From Pseudonocardia sp. (GTDB lineage: Bacteria; Actinomycetota; Actinomycetes; Mycobacteriales; Pseudonocardiaceae): DNA of 14,926 nucleotides. The notes below the pieces were generated by a model, which had not been told where the DNA came from, did not search any database, and saw only the letters and a program-made list of their open reading frames with translations. Below are positions 7,857-14,541 of the stretch, in pieces; positions within the stretch are counted from its first letter, which is position 1; the number at the start of each line of letters is the position of its first letter. The position numbers and the translations under genes were made by a program. Location: assembly GCA_030453005.1 (NCBI GenBank), contig JAKDLE010000010.1, positions 1-14,926 of the forward strand. Reading direction: 5' to 3'.

Positions 7857-9196
7857 GATGCCTTCTCCAGGAGGGTCCGGTGGACGCGCGCGCACTCAGC
7901 CGCGAGCGCATCGGTGTCGACGGTGAGGACGCGGTCGCGCTCGACGACGCGGCGCCCGTTCACGAGCAGCAGCTCCAGCGGCGGCGGGGAGCCGAGGACG
8001 AGCGCGGTTACCGGGTCGGCGACGTCGGCGTGGGCCAGCCCGTCGATCCGCCACAGGGCCAGGTCGGCGAGCTTGCCGACCTCGATCGAGCCGATCTCGT
8101 CGGCCCGCCCGAGCACGGCGGCGCCGCCGAGGGTGGCCAGCTCCAACGCCTCGCGGACGGTGAGCGCCTGGGGGCCGCCGACCGCGCGGGCGAACAGCAG
8201 CGCGTGCCGCACCTCCTCCAGCAGGCTGCCCGCCTCGTTGCTGGCCGCGCCGTCCACGCCGAGCCCGATCCGGGCGCCCGCGTCGCGCAGGTCGCGGGTG
8301 CGGGCGATACCCGCCCCGAGCCGTGCGTTGGACGATGGGCAGTGCGCCACGCCGGTGCGGGTGTCACCGATCCGCTGCACCGCGGCGTCGTCGAGGTGGA
8401 CGGCGTGGGCGAACCACACGTCGTCGCCGACCCAGCCCAGGCTCTCCACGTACTCCAGCGGGGAGCAGCCGAAGCGCTCACGGCAGAAGTCCTCCTCGGC
8501 GAGGGTCTCGGCGAGGTGGGTGTGCAGCCGGACGCCGCGGCGGCGGGCCAGCTCGGCGCTGTCCCGCATGAGGTCCCCGGTGACGGTGAACGGCGAGCAC
8601 GGCGCGAGCGCGACCCGCAGCATCGAACCCGGTGCCGGGTCGTGCCAGCGGTCGACCGCTGCCTCCGAGGCGGCGAGCACGGCGGCGCGGTCCTCCACCA
8701 CGTCGTCGGGCGGCAGGCCCCCGTCGCGCCGCCCGAGGTCCATCGACCCTCGGCACGGGTGGAACCGCAGCCCCACGTCCTGCGCGGCACGGATCTCCGC
8801 GGCGAACACGTCGCCGCCCTCGCGGGGGAACACGTAGTGGTGGTCGGTGCTGGTGGTGCACCCGGTGAGCGCGAGCCGGGCCAGCGCACCACTCGCCCCG
8901 GTGTGTACGGCGTGCTCGTCGATGCCCGCCCACACGGGGTAGAGCGTGGTGAGCCACTCGAAAAGCGTGGCGTCGACGGCCAGGCCGCGCGTCACCCACT
9001 GGTAGAGGTGGTTGTGCGTGTTCACGAAGCCGGGGGTGAGCAGGCAGCCCCGTCCGTCGACGACGGTCGCGTCCTCGCTGCGGGGCGCCGGTCCGGCGCC
9101 GACGGCGGTGATCCGGTCGTCCTCGACGACGACGTGCCCGTCGGCGAACTCCTCGCCCGTCACGGTGACGACGTGGGCGCCCTCGATGATGATCAC
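7853..9196 (-). CDS. 8-oxoguanine deaminase-like amidohydrolase (guanine deaminase/AtzB-TrzF relative)
   Basis: A 447-residue metal-dependent amidohydrolase. The N-terminal beta-sandwich leads into PGFVNTHNHLYQ with the metal pair His61/His63; then come STDHHYVFP, LAPCSPFTVT, RLHTHLAET (His225, His227), WFAHAVHL (His264/His267) and GLGVDGAASNE with Asp315, the catalytic aspartate. The C-terminus closes with the sandwich strands (IGSIEVGKLADLALW). The STDHHYVFP and PCSPF features resemble the 8-oxoguanine deaminase branch rather than classical guanine deaminase, but hydroxy-atrazine-type relatives look similar. It removes an exocyclic amino group, so here it would yield urate from 8-oxoguanine or xanthine from guanine. 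GTG start at 9196 overlaps the upstream 2Fe-2S stop as GTGA with only a weak ribosome binding site, so translation is probably coupled. It sits between two subunit genes of one enzyme, which ties its substrate to that enzyme. Confidence 0.87.
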   Translation of the reverse strand: MIIIEGAHVVTVTGEEFADGHVVVEDDRITAVGAGPAPRSEDATVVDGRGCLLTPGFVNTHNHLYQWVTRGLAVDATLFEWLTTLYPVWAGIDEHAVHTGASGALARLALTGCTTSTDHHYVFPREGGDVFAAEIRAAQDVGLRFHPCRGSMDLGRRDGGLPPDDVVEDRAAVLAASEAAVDRWHDPAPGSMLRVALAPCSPFTVTGDLMRDSAELARRRGVRLHTHLAETLAEEDFCRERFGCSPLEYVESLGWVGDDVWFAHAVHLDDAAVQRIGDTRTGVAHCPSSNARLGAGIARTRDLRDAGARIGLGVDGAASNEAGSLLEEVRHALLFARAVGGPQALTVREALELATLGGAAVLGRADEIGSIEVGKLADLALWRIDGLAHADVADPVTALVLGSPPPLELLLVNGRRVVERDRVLTVDTDALAAECARVHRTLLEKAS

Positions 9197-9651
9197 TGGG
9201 ACGCCGCCTGACGAACGGCGTCCAGGATCTTCTCGTACCCGGTGCAGCGGCAGAGGTTCCCGGCCAGCGCCTCGCGGATCTCGGGGTCGCTGGGAGCCGG
9301 GTTGCGCTCCAGCAGGTCGTGGGTGGAGACGATCAGGCCCGGGGTACAGAAGCCGCACTGCACGGCCCCGCACTCGAGGAACGCCTGCTGCACCGGGTGC
9401 AGCCGCTCGTCCGACGCCAGCCCCTCCACGGTGGTGACCGAACGCCCCTGTGCCTGCCCGGCCGCGACCAGGCACGAGCACACCGGCACGTCGTCGAGGT
9501 AGACGGTGCACGAGCCGCACTCCCCCTGCTCGCACGCGTTCTTGGAACCGGGCAGCCCCATCCGCTCGCGCAGCGCGTAGAGCAGGCTCTCGCCCTCCCA
9601 GACGTCGTCGACGTCGTGCCGGTTCCCGTTGACGGTCAGCGAGATCCTCAT
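9193..9651 (-). CDS. Xanthine dehydrogenase family 2Fe-2S (iron-sulfur) subunit
   Basis: A 152-residue small subunit with both iron-sulfur domains complete. The plant-ferredoxin-like N-terminal cluster uses Cys40, Cys45, Cys48 (CEQGECGSC) and Cys60; the C-terminal helical domain uses Cys99, Cys102 (CGFC) and Cys134, Cys136 (LCRCTGY). It passes electrons from the molybdenum site to the FAD subunit. The ATG at 9651 overlaps the stop of the FAD-subunit gene as ATGA, and its own stop overlaps the deaminase start as GTGA. The length is usual for the three-subunit bacterial enzymes. Confidence 0.96.
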   Translation of the reverse strand: MRISLTVNGNRHDVDDVWEGESLLYALRERMGLPGSKNACEQGECGSCTVYLDDVPVCSCLVAAGQAQGRSVTTVEGLASDERLHPVQQAFLECGAVQCGFCTPGLIVSTHDLLERNPAPSDPEIREALAGNLCRCTGYEKILDAVRQAASQ

Positions 9652-10517
9652 GCTGCGCTCCGATACTCGGTCCAGGCCCATCCGGCGACGCGGCGCGCCA
9701 TCACGGACAGGGTGTGCAGGCGGTAGGCGGCGGTGCCGCGCACGTCGTCGATGGGGGCGGCGGCGTCGCGCACCCGGGCGCCGAACTCGACCGCCAGGGC
9801 ATCGGGCAGCTCGCCGCGGGACTCCCAGAGCCCCGCGGCCTCCAGCTCGCCCGCCAGGAACCCCGCGGCCGCCGTGGCCCGGCGCGGGGTGGGCGCGGCG
9901 CTGCCGATGCCGGTGCCCACGGCCCTGCGGGCGGGGTGCAGCGCGAGCCCGAACGCCGACACGGCGATCACCATGGCGTTGCGGGTGCCGATCTTGCAGA
10001 ACTGCTGCGGCCCGGCGGGCGGGGTGATCCACACGGCGGCGATCAGCTCGTCGGGGGCCAGTGCGTTGCGCTTGACGCCGGTGAAGAACTCGGCGACCGG
10101 GATCCGCCGGGTCCCGCGCACCGACGCCACCTCCACGTCGGCGTCGGCCGCCAGCAGCGCCGGATGGCTGTCCCCGGCCGGGGAGGCGGCCCCGAGGTTG
10201 CCCCCGACGGTGCCCCGGTTACGGATCTGCGGCGACCCGACGGTCCGCGCCGCCATCGCGAGCCCGGGCAGCGTCGCGCCCAGCTCGTCGATGACCCGGG
10301 CGTAGGTGACGCCCGCGCCGAGCCGGATGCGGCCCGCCTCGGGGGCCCACTCCCGCAGCTCGGGCACCCGGGTGAGGTCGAGGAGGGCGGGCGGCCTGCG
10401 TCGGTCGAAGTTGATCTCGACCATGACGTCGGTGCCGCCCGCGACGGCCACGGCGTCGGGATGCTCCGCCTTGGCCGCGAGGGCCGCTGCCCACGTGGTC
10501 GGCGCCAAGAAGTCCAT
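9648..10517 (-). CDS. Xanthine dehydrogenase family FAD-binding subunit
   Basis: A 289-residue medium subunit of the vanillyl-alcohol-oxidase-type FAD fold. The first FAD loop VAGGTDVM is at residues 25-32 and the second, GSPQIRNRGTVGGNLGAASPAGD, begins at 94; the C-terminal CO-dehydrogenase-flavoprotein domain follows (FCKIGTRNAMVIAVSAFGLAL). It carries electrons from the 2Fe-2S subunit to the acceptor. The ATG at 10517 fits the family start (MDFLAPTTW). GGAGGT lies 13 bases upstream, which is rather far, so the start is good but not certain. It is the first gene of the operon and is divergent from the PucR-type regulator across 93 bp. Confidence 0.94.
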   Translation of the reverse strand: MDFLAPTTWAAALAAKAEHPDAVAVAGGTDVMVEINFDRRRPPALLDLTRVPELREWAPEAGRIRLGAGVTYARVIDELGATLPGLAMAARTVGSPQIRNRGTVGGNLGAASPAGDSHPALLAADADVEVASVRGTRRIPVAEFFTGVKRNALAPDELIAAVWITPPAGPQQFCKIGTRNAMVIAVSAFGLALHPARRAVGTGIGSAAPTPRRATAAAGFLAGELEAAGLWESRGELPDALAVEFGARVRDAAAPIDDVRGTAAYRLHTLSVMARRVAGWAWTEYRSAA

Positions 10518-10526
10518 GTGAGGCGT

Positions 10527-10576
10527 ACAGACCTCCGCGGTCGCGGACAGAAGTCTCCGCCCCGCCGAATCGGCGG
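10527..10576. promoter_or_regulatory. Putative operator region between the xanthine dehydrogenase-type operon and pucR-like gene
   Basis: The 93-bp divergent gap holds a 15-bp palindrome, CCGCCGA (10562-10568), one central A, TCGGCGG (10570-10576), with no mismatch. To its left ACAGACCTCCGC (10527-10538) and ACAGAAGTCTCCGC (10547-10560) begin exactly 20 bp apart, two helical turns, and share ACAGA and CTCCGC. These are likely binding sites for the adjacent PucR-type regulator or another factor; which protein binds is not shown by sequence. Confidence 0.5.
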
Positions 10577-10598
10577 CCCCGATCAGGCGGCGAAGTTG

Positions 10599-10610
10599 TA
10601 CGTTCCTCCA
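10599..10610 (+). promoter_or_regulatory. Possible -10 element for a leaderless pucR-like transcript
   Basis: TACGTT (10599-10604) fits TANNNT and ends 6 bases before the ATG of the PucR-type gene. No Shine-Dalgarno sequence is present in the pyrimidine-rich bases before the ATG. Leaderless mRNAs are common in actinobacteria, so transcription may start at the A of the ATG. No clear -35 is visible. Confidence 0.4.
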
Positions 10611-12152
10611 ATGCTGCTGCGGGATCTGGTCGCGCACCCCGGTCTGGGCCTGCGGCTGCTGCACGGCGACGACGCCGCGTTGGACCGTCCGGTGCGCTGG
10701 GTCTACACCACCGACCTCATCGACCCGGCCCGCTACCTCTCCGGAGGAGAGCTGGTGATCAGCGGCCTGGTGTGGCGCAACGACCCGGCCGACAGCGAGC
10801 GGTTCGTCGCCGCGCTCGCCGCGTCGGGCACCGCCGCGCTCGCCGCGGGTGCCGCGGTGTTCGGCGGCATCCCCGACGACGTCCTCGACGCGTGCCGCCG
10901 CCACGATGTGCCGCTGGTCGCCGTCCCGGAGGAGACGTCGTTCTCCGCGGTCACCGAGCTCGTCGTCGGCGCGCTGACCGCGGCGCGCAGCGACCGGCTC
11001 GCGGTCACCGTCGGCCGCCAGCGCAGGCTGCTGTCGGCCGTCGCCGGCGGGTTGGGCCGCGCCGAGCTGGCCGCCCAGGTGTCGGCGGCCACCGGGCTGG
11101 TCTGTCGCGTGCTGAGCGCCACCGGGCGCGGCGTCGTCCCCGGGCCCCGCCCGCTGTCCGACCCCGAGCTCGACCGGATCGCCGCGACGTTCCTGACCGC
11201 GCCGCGGCTGCCCGCCGCGGTGCCGGGCGGGGCGCACTCGGTGTTCCCGGTCGGGCCGGCGTCGGAGCAGCGGTCGACGTCGTGGTTCGTCGCCGTCGAG
11301 GGCGCGTTCCCGTCCTGGGACGCCGAGGCGGGCGAGGCCGTCGACGAGCTGGTCGCGATCGCCGCGCTGGACCGGGCCCGGCGCGGCGAGGGGCTGCGCC
11401 TCGCCCGCGACATCGCCGACGACGCCATCGCGCTCATCGCGGGCGGCGCCGGGAACCGCCCCGAGACCGCCACCCGGCTGCGCCAGGCCGGGCTCGACCC
11501 GACGGCGTCGCTGACGGTGGCGGTGGCGGGCTTCGTCGACCGGCCGGACCGCCTCGAGATCGCCCGCTCGCTCCTCGTCGACGCCGCCTCGCACGACCCT
11601 GCCCAGCCCGCGGCCCCGCTGCGGCCTGCGGTGGGCGTGCACGACGGGTTGGTCGTGGCGCTGCTGCCCGGCGGCGCCGACGCCCTGCGCACGGCGCTGC
11701 GCAGGCTCGAACCGGGGCTGGGCCCCGACCGGCTCACCGTCGGGGTGAGCAGGCCGTCCGGCCTCGCGGCACTGGCGGGCGCGCTGCAGGAGGCCCGGCA
11801 CGCCCGCGACCTGGCCGAGCACCGGTCGGGGGTGCTGCACGTCGTCACCGGGGCCGACGTCACCTCGCACGTCGCACTGCTGGCCACCGTGCCCGACGAG
11901 GTGCGTCGCGCCTTCGCCGCACAGGTGCTCGACCCGGTGCTCGCCTACGACGCCCGCAACGACGCGGGCCTGCAGGAGACCCTGGAGGCCTTCCTGGACT
12001 GCTCGGGGTCCTGGAGCCGCGCCGCCGAGCGGCTGCACCTGCACGTCAACACGGTGCGCTACCGCATCGGCCGGGTCGAGGAGCTGACCGGGCGCGACCT
12101 CGGCGTCTTCGCCGACCGCGTGGACGTGTTCCTGGCGCTGCGGTCCCGGTAG
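10611..12152 (+). CDS. PucR family transcriptional regulator (purine catabolism type)
   Basis: A 513-residue protein with the full PucR architecture. The N-terminal PucR domain (about residues 1-120) opens with LLRDLVAHPGLGLRLLHGDD and contains RWVYTTDLIDPARYLSGGELVISGL; the middle is a GGDEF-like CdaR-type region (RLTVGVSRPSGLAALAGALQEARHA); the C-terminal PucR helix-turn-helix from about residue 454 reads LQETLEAFLDCSGSWSRAA followed by LHLHVNTVRYRIGRVEELTG. PucR proteins respond to purine degradation metabolites and control purine catabolic genes. The ATG at 10611 matches the family start; an upstream in-frame extension lacks family similarity. Divergent placement from the xanthine-dehydrogenase-type operon makes that operon its likely target (inference). 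Confidence 0.93.
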   Translation: MLLRDLVAHPGLGLRLLHGDDAALDRPVRWVYTTDLIDPARYLSGGELVISGLVWRNDPADSERFVAALAASGTAALAAGAAVFGGIPDDVLDACRRHDVPLVAVPEETSFSAVTELVVGALTAARSDRLAVTVGRQRRLLSAVAGGLGRAELAAQVSAATGLVCRVLSATGRGVVPGPRPLSDPELDRIAATFLTAPRLPAAVPGGAHSVFPVGPASEQRSTSWFVAVEGAFPSWDAEAGEAVDELVAIAALDRARRGEGLRLARDIADDAIALIAGGAGNRPETATRLRQAGLDPTASLTVAVAGFVDRPDRLEIARSLLVDAASHDPAQPAAPLRPAVGVHDGLVVALLPGGADALRTALRRLEPGLGPDRLTVGVSRPSGLAALAGALQEARHARDLAEHRSGVLHVVTGADVTSHVALLATVPDEVRRAFAAQVLDPVLAYDARNDAGLQETLEAFLDCSGSWSRAAERLHLHVNTVRYRIGRVEELTGRDLGVFADRVDVFLALRSR

Positions 12153-12187
12153 CCACCGACCGTGATCTCGACCGGCCGCGTCGGTGG
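12153..12187 (+). terminator. Hairpin after the pucR-like gene (candidate terminator)
   Basis: CCACCGAC (12153-12160) pairs perfectly with GTCGGTGG (12180-12187) around a 19-base loop, starting at the base after the TAG stop. There is no T-run, as is common for GC-rich actinobacterial terminators. Confidence 0.6.
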
Positions 12188-12201
12188 TGGCCGGAGCGCG
12201 C

Positions 12202-12243
12202 CCGTGATCACGGCCAGTGGTGCAGGAGCGACAGGCCTGTCGC
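12202..12243. repeat. Two perfect palindromes, 12 bp and 16 bp
   Basis: CCGTGATCACGG (12202-12213) and GCGACAGGCCTGTCGC (12228-12243) are each perfectly self-complementary and lie 14 bp apart. CCGTGATC also occurs at 12160-12167. They could be protein-binding sites, or the second could form a 6-bp stem with a GGCC loop as part of the end of a transcript. No gene start is close enough to assign a target. Confidence 0.6.
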
Positions 12244-12338
12244 CCCGGCACCGCAGGAGCCGATCTTCACCCGCATCTGCCGGGTACCCCCGGCGTGGTC
12301 GCAGGACCGCCGCGCCCGCCCACCGCGTCCGGGCGGAC

Positions 12339-12419
12339 CGCGCGCGAGCTGGCACCTCGCGCGCATGTCGCCCGCTCCGCGCGCGTCGCAGCGCGCGCGA
12401 CGTGGGCACGACGCGCGCG
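12339..12419. repeat. Cluster of CG-alternating runs with a 9-bp perfect hairpin
   Basis: Five runs of 7-9 alternating C and G fall at 12339-12346, 12358-12364, 12378-12385, 12391-12399 and 12412-12419, most starting about 20 bp apart. GCGCGCGAG (12340-12348) and CTCGCGCGC (12356-12364) form a perfect 9-bp stem with a 7-base loop. Such runs favour Z-DNA or strong RNA structure. The surrounding DNA codes for nothing recognisable. Confidence 0.6.
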
Positions 12420-12702
12420 GGGTGACACGCCGACGCCGGGCCCGCCGGTACCCCGCCACCGAGCGGGCCGGATGCGGTTGATGTCGCAGCGCCGAGCACC
12501 TGCTCGAGCGTGCGGTAGGGGTTCGGTCGGCTGTTCCAGGCGGGCGTGCAGGCCGCGGTGGCCGGCACGCTGCCAGCCGTCGCGCACGACGTGGCCCGCG
12601 CCCTGCGTGGCGGCGTCGAGGTCCGGACCGCAGGCGGACGTTCGAAGTGCGCGTCGCCCAGGCCCCAGGCCCCCGGCTGGGCGGCCCGGCACCGCGGTGG
12701 CG

Positions 12703-13041
12703 GACGACGGGCGGGAAGAAGCGGATCAGCCGGGCGAAGTACGGCGCGAGCAGGAACGTGACCAGGCCCGCGACGATCACCGCCCCGTAGATCACCAGCA
12801 GCCCCTCGGTGCCCCCGCCGGCCGCGAGCGCGATCGCGATCATCGGCGACACCGCCGTGAACGTGACGCCCTGCAGCAGCGGCAGCCGCACCCCGACCTT
12901 CCAGAAGCCGACGGACTGGATGATCGACGCGATGCCGCAGGTGAACAGGTCGGCGTTGATCAGGTGGATGAGCTCACGCTCGGAGAGCCCGATCGCCTCG
13001 GCCAGCAGGATCGGGACGATCACCGCCCCGGCAGGCGGCAC
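12703..13041 (-). pseudogene. Remnant of an NCS2 nucleobase:cation symporter (xanthine/uracil permease family)
   Basis: About 110 residues match the N-terminal third of NCS2 purine permeases: AGAVIVPILLAEAIGLS, LIHLINADLFTCGIASIIQS, VGVRLPLLQGVTFTAVSPMIAI (with the family's QGVTF) and IYGAVIVAGLVTFLLAPYF, ending at RLIRFFPPVV. In intact proteins the next segment continues TGTVITVIG and about 300 more residues follow. Here similarity stops abruptly and the frame runs on into arginine-rich nonsense. Upstream, the usual GLQHVLxMY part of helix 1 is also not recognisable. So both ends are lost, and several membrane segments including the substrate-binding ones are missing. It lies near the purine oxidation operon, which suggests it was once the matching uptake gene. 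Confidence 0.8.
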
Positions 13042-13135
13042 GGCGGTGCGCTTGTGGGGTCTGCCAGCGGGGTACGGACTCCCCAGGTCGACCTGCCCGC
13101 CGCCCAGGGCGACCGCCGGAGCGAGGACGACGCGT

Positions 13136-13680
13136 CTACCTGATCAGCTCCACCGGCACGTCGACGACGCGGCTGCGCAGGTACTCCCCCAGCCCCTTGG
13201 CCTGCGGGTCCGGGCGGGTGGACGAGGCGACCCCGTCGCCGAGCAGTCCGTGGACCACCACGTTGACCGCGCGCAGGTTGGGCAGGTCGAAGCGCTCGAT
13301 GTGCAGGTCCGCGACCTCCGGTCCGAGCAGAGCCCGGAGCCGGTCGACGGTGAGGTACCCGCTCATCCAGGCGTGTGCGGCGTCGTCGCGGGCCCAGATC
13401 CCGATGTTGGCGTCACCGCCCTTGTCGCCCGACCGCGCGCCGCAGACCAGCCCCAGCGGTGCCCGTGTGGTGGCCGCTTTGCTCTGCACACCGATACGCA
13501 CCGGTTCGCCGGTCCAGGCAGGTGTCCAGCACCTGCTCCAGTTGCACCAGGAACGTCTTCGCGTACCCACCGGAGGCGTCCTTGGCCTGCGCCTTGGCGA
13601 GGATCAGCATGGTCAGCTCGGCCAGGTAGTCACCGGTCAGCACATCGATGGGCGAGGCGACATTCTCGCCGCCGTCATGA
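13136..13680 (-). pseudogene. AtuA-type (DUF1446) gene with internal deletion and frameshift
   Basis: Two pieces of one family lie head to tail on the minus strand in different frames. The upstream piece (about 13509-13650) gives DVLTGDYLAELTMLILA followed by GGYAKTFLVQLEQVLDTCLDR, a segment found close to the N-terminus of AtuA/DUF1446 proteins. The downstream piece (13136 to about 13513) gives APLGLVCGARSGDKGGDANIG through NLRAVNVVVHGLLGDGV and DPQAKGLGEYLRSR to a TAG stop, the AtuA-like C-terminal domain. The join is at about 13509-13513 and shifts frame; several hundred residues between are missing. The N-terminal SGFYGD-like beginning is also absent, and no good start site is visible. 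AtuA belongs to acyclic terpene/branched acyl-CoA utilisation and usually sits beside acyl-CoA carboxylase genes, none of which are here. Confidence 0.85.
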
Positions 13681-13721
13681 CTGGACTGCCCCCGATATGA
13701 CTGACATCCTGAGTACATGTC
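13677..13721 (+). promoter_or_regulatory. Putative vapBC promoter/operator with direct and inverted repeats
   Basis: ATGACTG occurs at 13677-13683 and 13697-13703, exactly 20 bp apart. GACAT (13703-13707) and ATGTC (13717-13721) form an inverted repeat overlapping the antitoxin start codon. The patch is noticeably less GC-rich than its surroundings and lies directly before the antitoxin gene. VapB antitoxins usually repress their own operon through such repeats, so autoregulation is likely (inference). No clear ribosome binding site is visible. Confidence 0.45.
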
Positions 13722-13995
13722 TGAAATGGACGCAGACGCACTGGGGACGAGCTCAGTCGTCAATGCGCAGGGCCGTTTGACCATTCCTGCGCAGATTCGA
13801 CGCGAGGCGGGAATCGATGTCGGTACTCCGTTGGTCGTGTACGTCGAGGACGGCCGGGTCGTGATCGAGACCCGGGAGCAGCTCGCGCGACGCACCCGCC
13901 ACGAGGTCGGCGAGTCGTGGTCAGGCGGGGGGTCGGTGGTCGACGAGCTGCTCGCCGACCGACGCGCCGAGGCCGCGCGCGAGCAGCAGCGGTGA
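13717..13995 (+). CDS. vapB: AbrB/MazE/SpoVT-type antitoxin (VapB)
   Basis: A 92-residue protein. The N-terminal swapped-hairpin DNA-binding domain reads VVNAQGRLTIPAQIRREAGI (residues 14-33), followed by GTPLVVYVEDGRVVIETRE, the signature of AbrB-fold antitoxins. The C-terminal arginine- and glutamate-rich tail (about 55-92, including DELLADRRAEAAREQ) would bind and mask the toxin. It neutralises the PIN toxin encoded next and probably represses the operon. The ATG at 13717 is used; an in-frame ATG at 13726 is an alternative. Its stop overlaps the toxin GTG as GTGA. The first part is less GC-rich than neighbouring genes, consistent with horizontal acquisition. Confidence 0.9.
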   Translation: MSEMDADALGTSSVVNAQGRLTIPAQIRREAGIDVGTPLVVYVEDGRVVIETREQLARRTRHEVGESWSGGGSVVDELLADRRAEAAREQQR

Positions 13996-14411
13996 CCGCG
14001 GAGACCGCACCCTCGGATCCCGCGCCCTCGGATCGGGTCGTGCTCGACGCGTCCGCGGTGCTGGCCTGGCTGCGCGACGAGCCCGGCGCGACGGTGGTCG
14101 ACACGCTGCTCGCCGCCGGCGTGGTGTGCGCGGCGAACTGGGCGGAGACCTGGCAGAAGCTGCGCCAGCACGGCGTCGACGCCGACCGGGCCACCCGCAG
14201 GCTGCGGGTGCTCGGGGTTCGCGTCGAGCCGCTCACCGTCGCCGACGCCGTCGTCGCCGCCCGCCTGTGGGAGCCCACCCGCCGCGCCGGGCTGTCGCTG
14301 GGCGACCGCTGCTGCCTCGCGCTCGCCACCCGGCTGGAATGCCCGGCGCTGACCGCGGACACCGTCTGGGCCGAGCTCGACCTCGCCGTGCCCATCCGGC
14401 TGATCCGCTGA
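13992..14411 (+). CDS. vapC: PIN-domain ribonuclease toxin (VapC)
   Basis: A 139-residue PIN-domain protein, normal VapC length. The four acidic residues that hold the metal are all present: Asp19 (VVLDASAVLAWL), Glu52 (NWAE), Asp105 (LSLGDRCCLALA) and Asp123 (LTADTVW). VapC toxins cut specific RNAs, commonly tRNA or rRNA, when the antitoxin is degraded. The GTG start overlaps the antitoxin stop by 4 bases, so translation is coupled. The first codons contain a 10-bp tandem repeat (14010-14019 and 14025-14034) that encodes APSD twice; the PIN core begins after it, so a start nearer residue 15 is conceivable. The active site looks intact, so the toxin is probably functional. Confidence 0.92.
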   Translation: MTAETAPSDPAPSDRVVLDASAVLAWLRDEPGATVVDTLLAAGVVCAANWAETWQKLRQHGVDADRATRRLRVLGVRVEPLTVADAVVAARLWEPTRRAGLSLGDRCCLALATRLECPALTADTVWAELDLAVPIRLIR

Positions 14412-14414
14412 CCG

Positions 14415-14440
14415 GGAGCCGGGGCGGGTCGCTCGGCTCC
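14415..14440 (+). terminator. Hairpin after vapC (candidate terminator)
   Basis: GGAGCCG (14415-14421) pairs with CGGCTCC (14434-14440) around a 12-base loop, 3 bases after the toxin stop; two further C-G pairs form outside a bulge. No T-run follows. A second, weaker hairpin, CCGGC/GCCGG, lies at 14464-14478. Confidence 0.5.
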
Positions 14441-14541
14441 GGACCCGACACGGCTTCGCCCGTCCGGCGGTATGCCGGCCGTAACCCGCGGCGTATCCCT
14501 GTTCGGGCCGTCGCCAGGCGGCCTCACCGGCGTGTACTCGG

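Larger units (their letters stand above)
12188..12702. other. Gene-free, eroded stretch with palindromes
   Basis: No frame on either strand shows a recognisable protein over these 515 bp. Open frames exist on both strands, but they are arginine/alanine/proline-rich translations expected of any GC-rich DNA. The left end has palindromes and the 12340-12420 part a cluster of CG-alternating runs (listed separately). The right end runs into the broken permease. It looks like decayed sequence, probably including the lost remainder of the permease. Confidence 0.6.

Noticed and set aside
9648..12251. One 867-residue minus-strand frame covering both the FAD subunit and the DNA opposite the pucR-like gene
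   Set aside because: Only the last 289 residues match a protein family; the rest is antisense to the PucR-type gene. The true start is ATG 10517.
12480..12570. Minus-strand peptide containing AWNSRPNPYRTLEQVL, loosely like the C-terminal end of some transposases
   Set aside because: The likeness is a few residues long, with no DDE motif, no terminal inverted repeats and no flanking duplication, so no insertion sequence is called.
12208..13041. A 277-residue minus-strand frame read as one protein
   Set aside because: Only the first 113 residues match NCS2 permeases; the remainder is arginine-rich nonsense, so the gene is called a remnant rather than an intact CDS.
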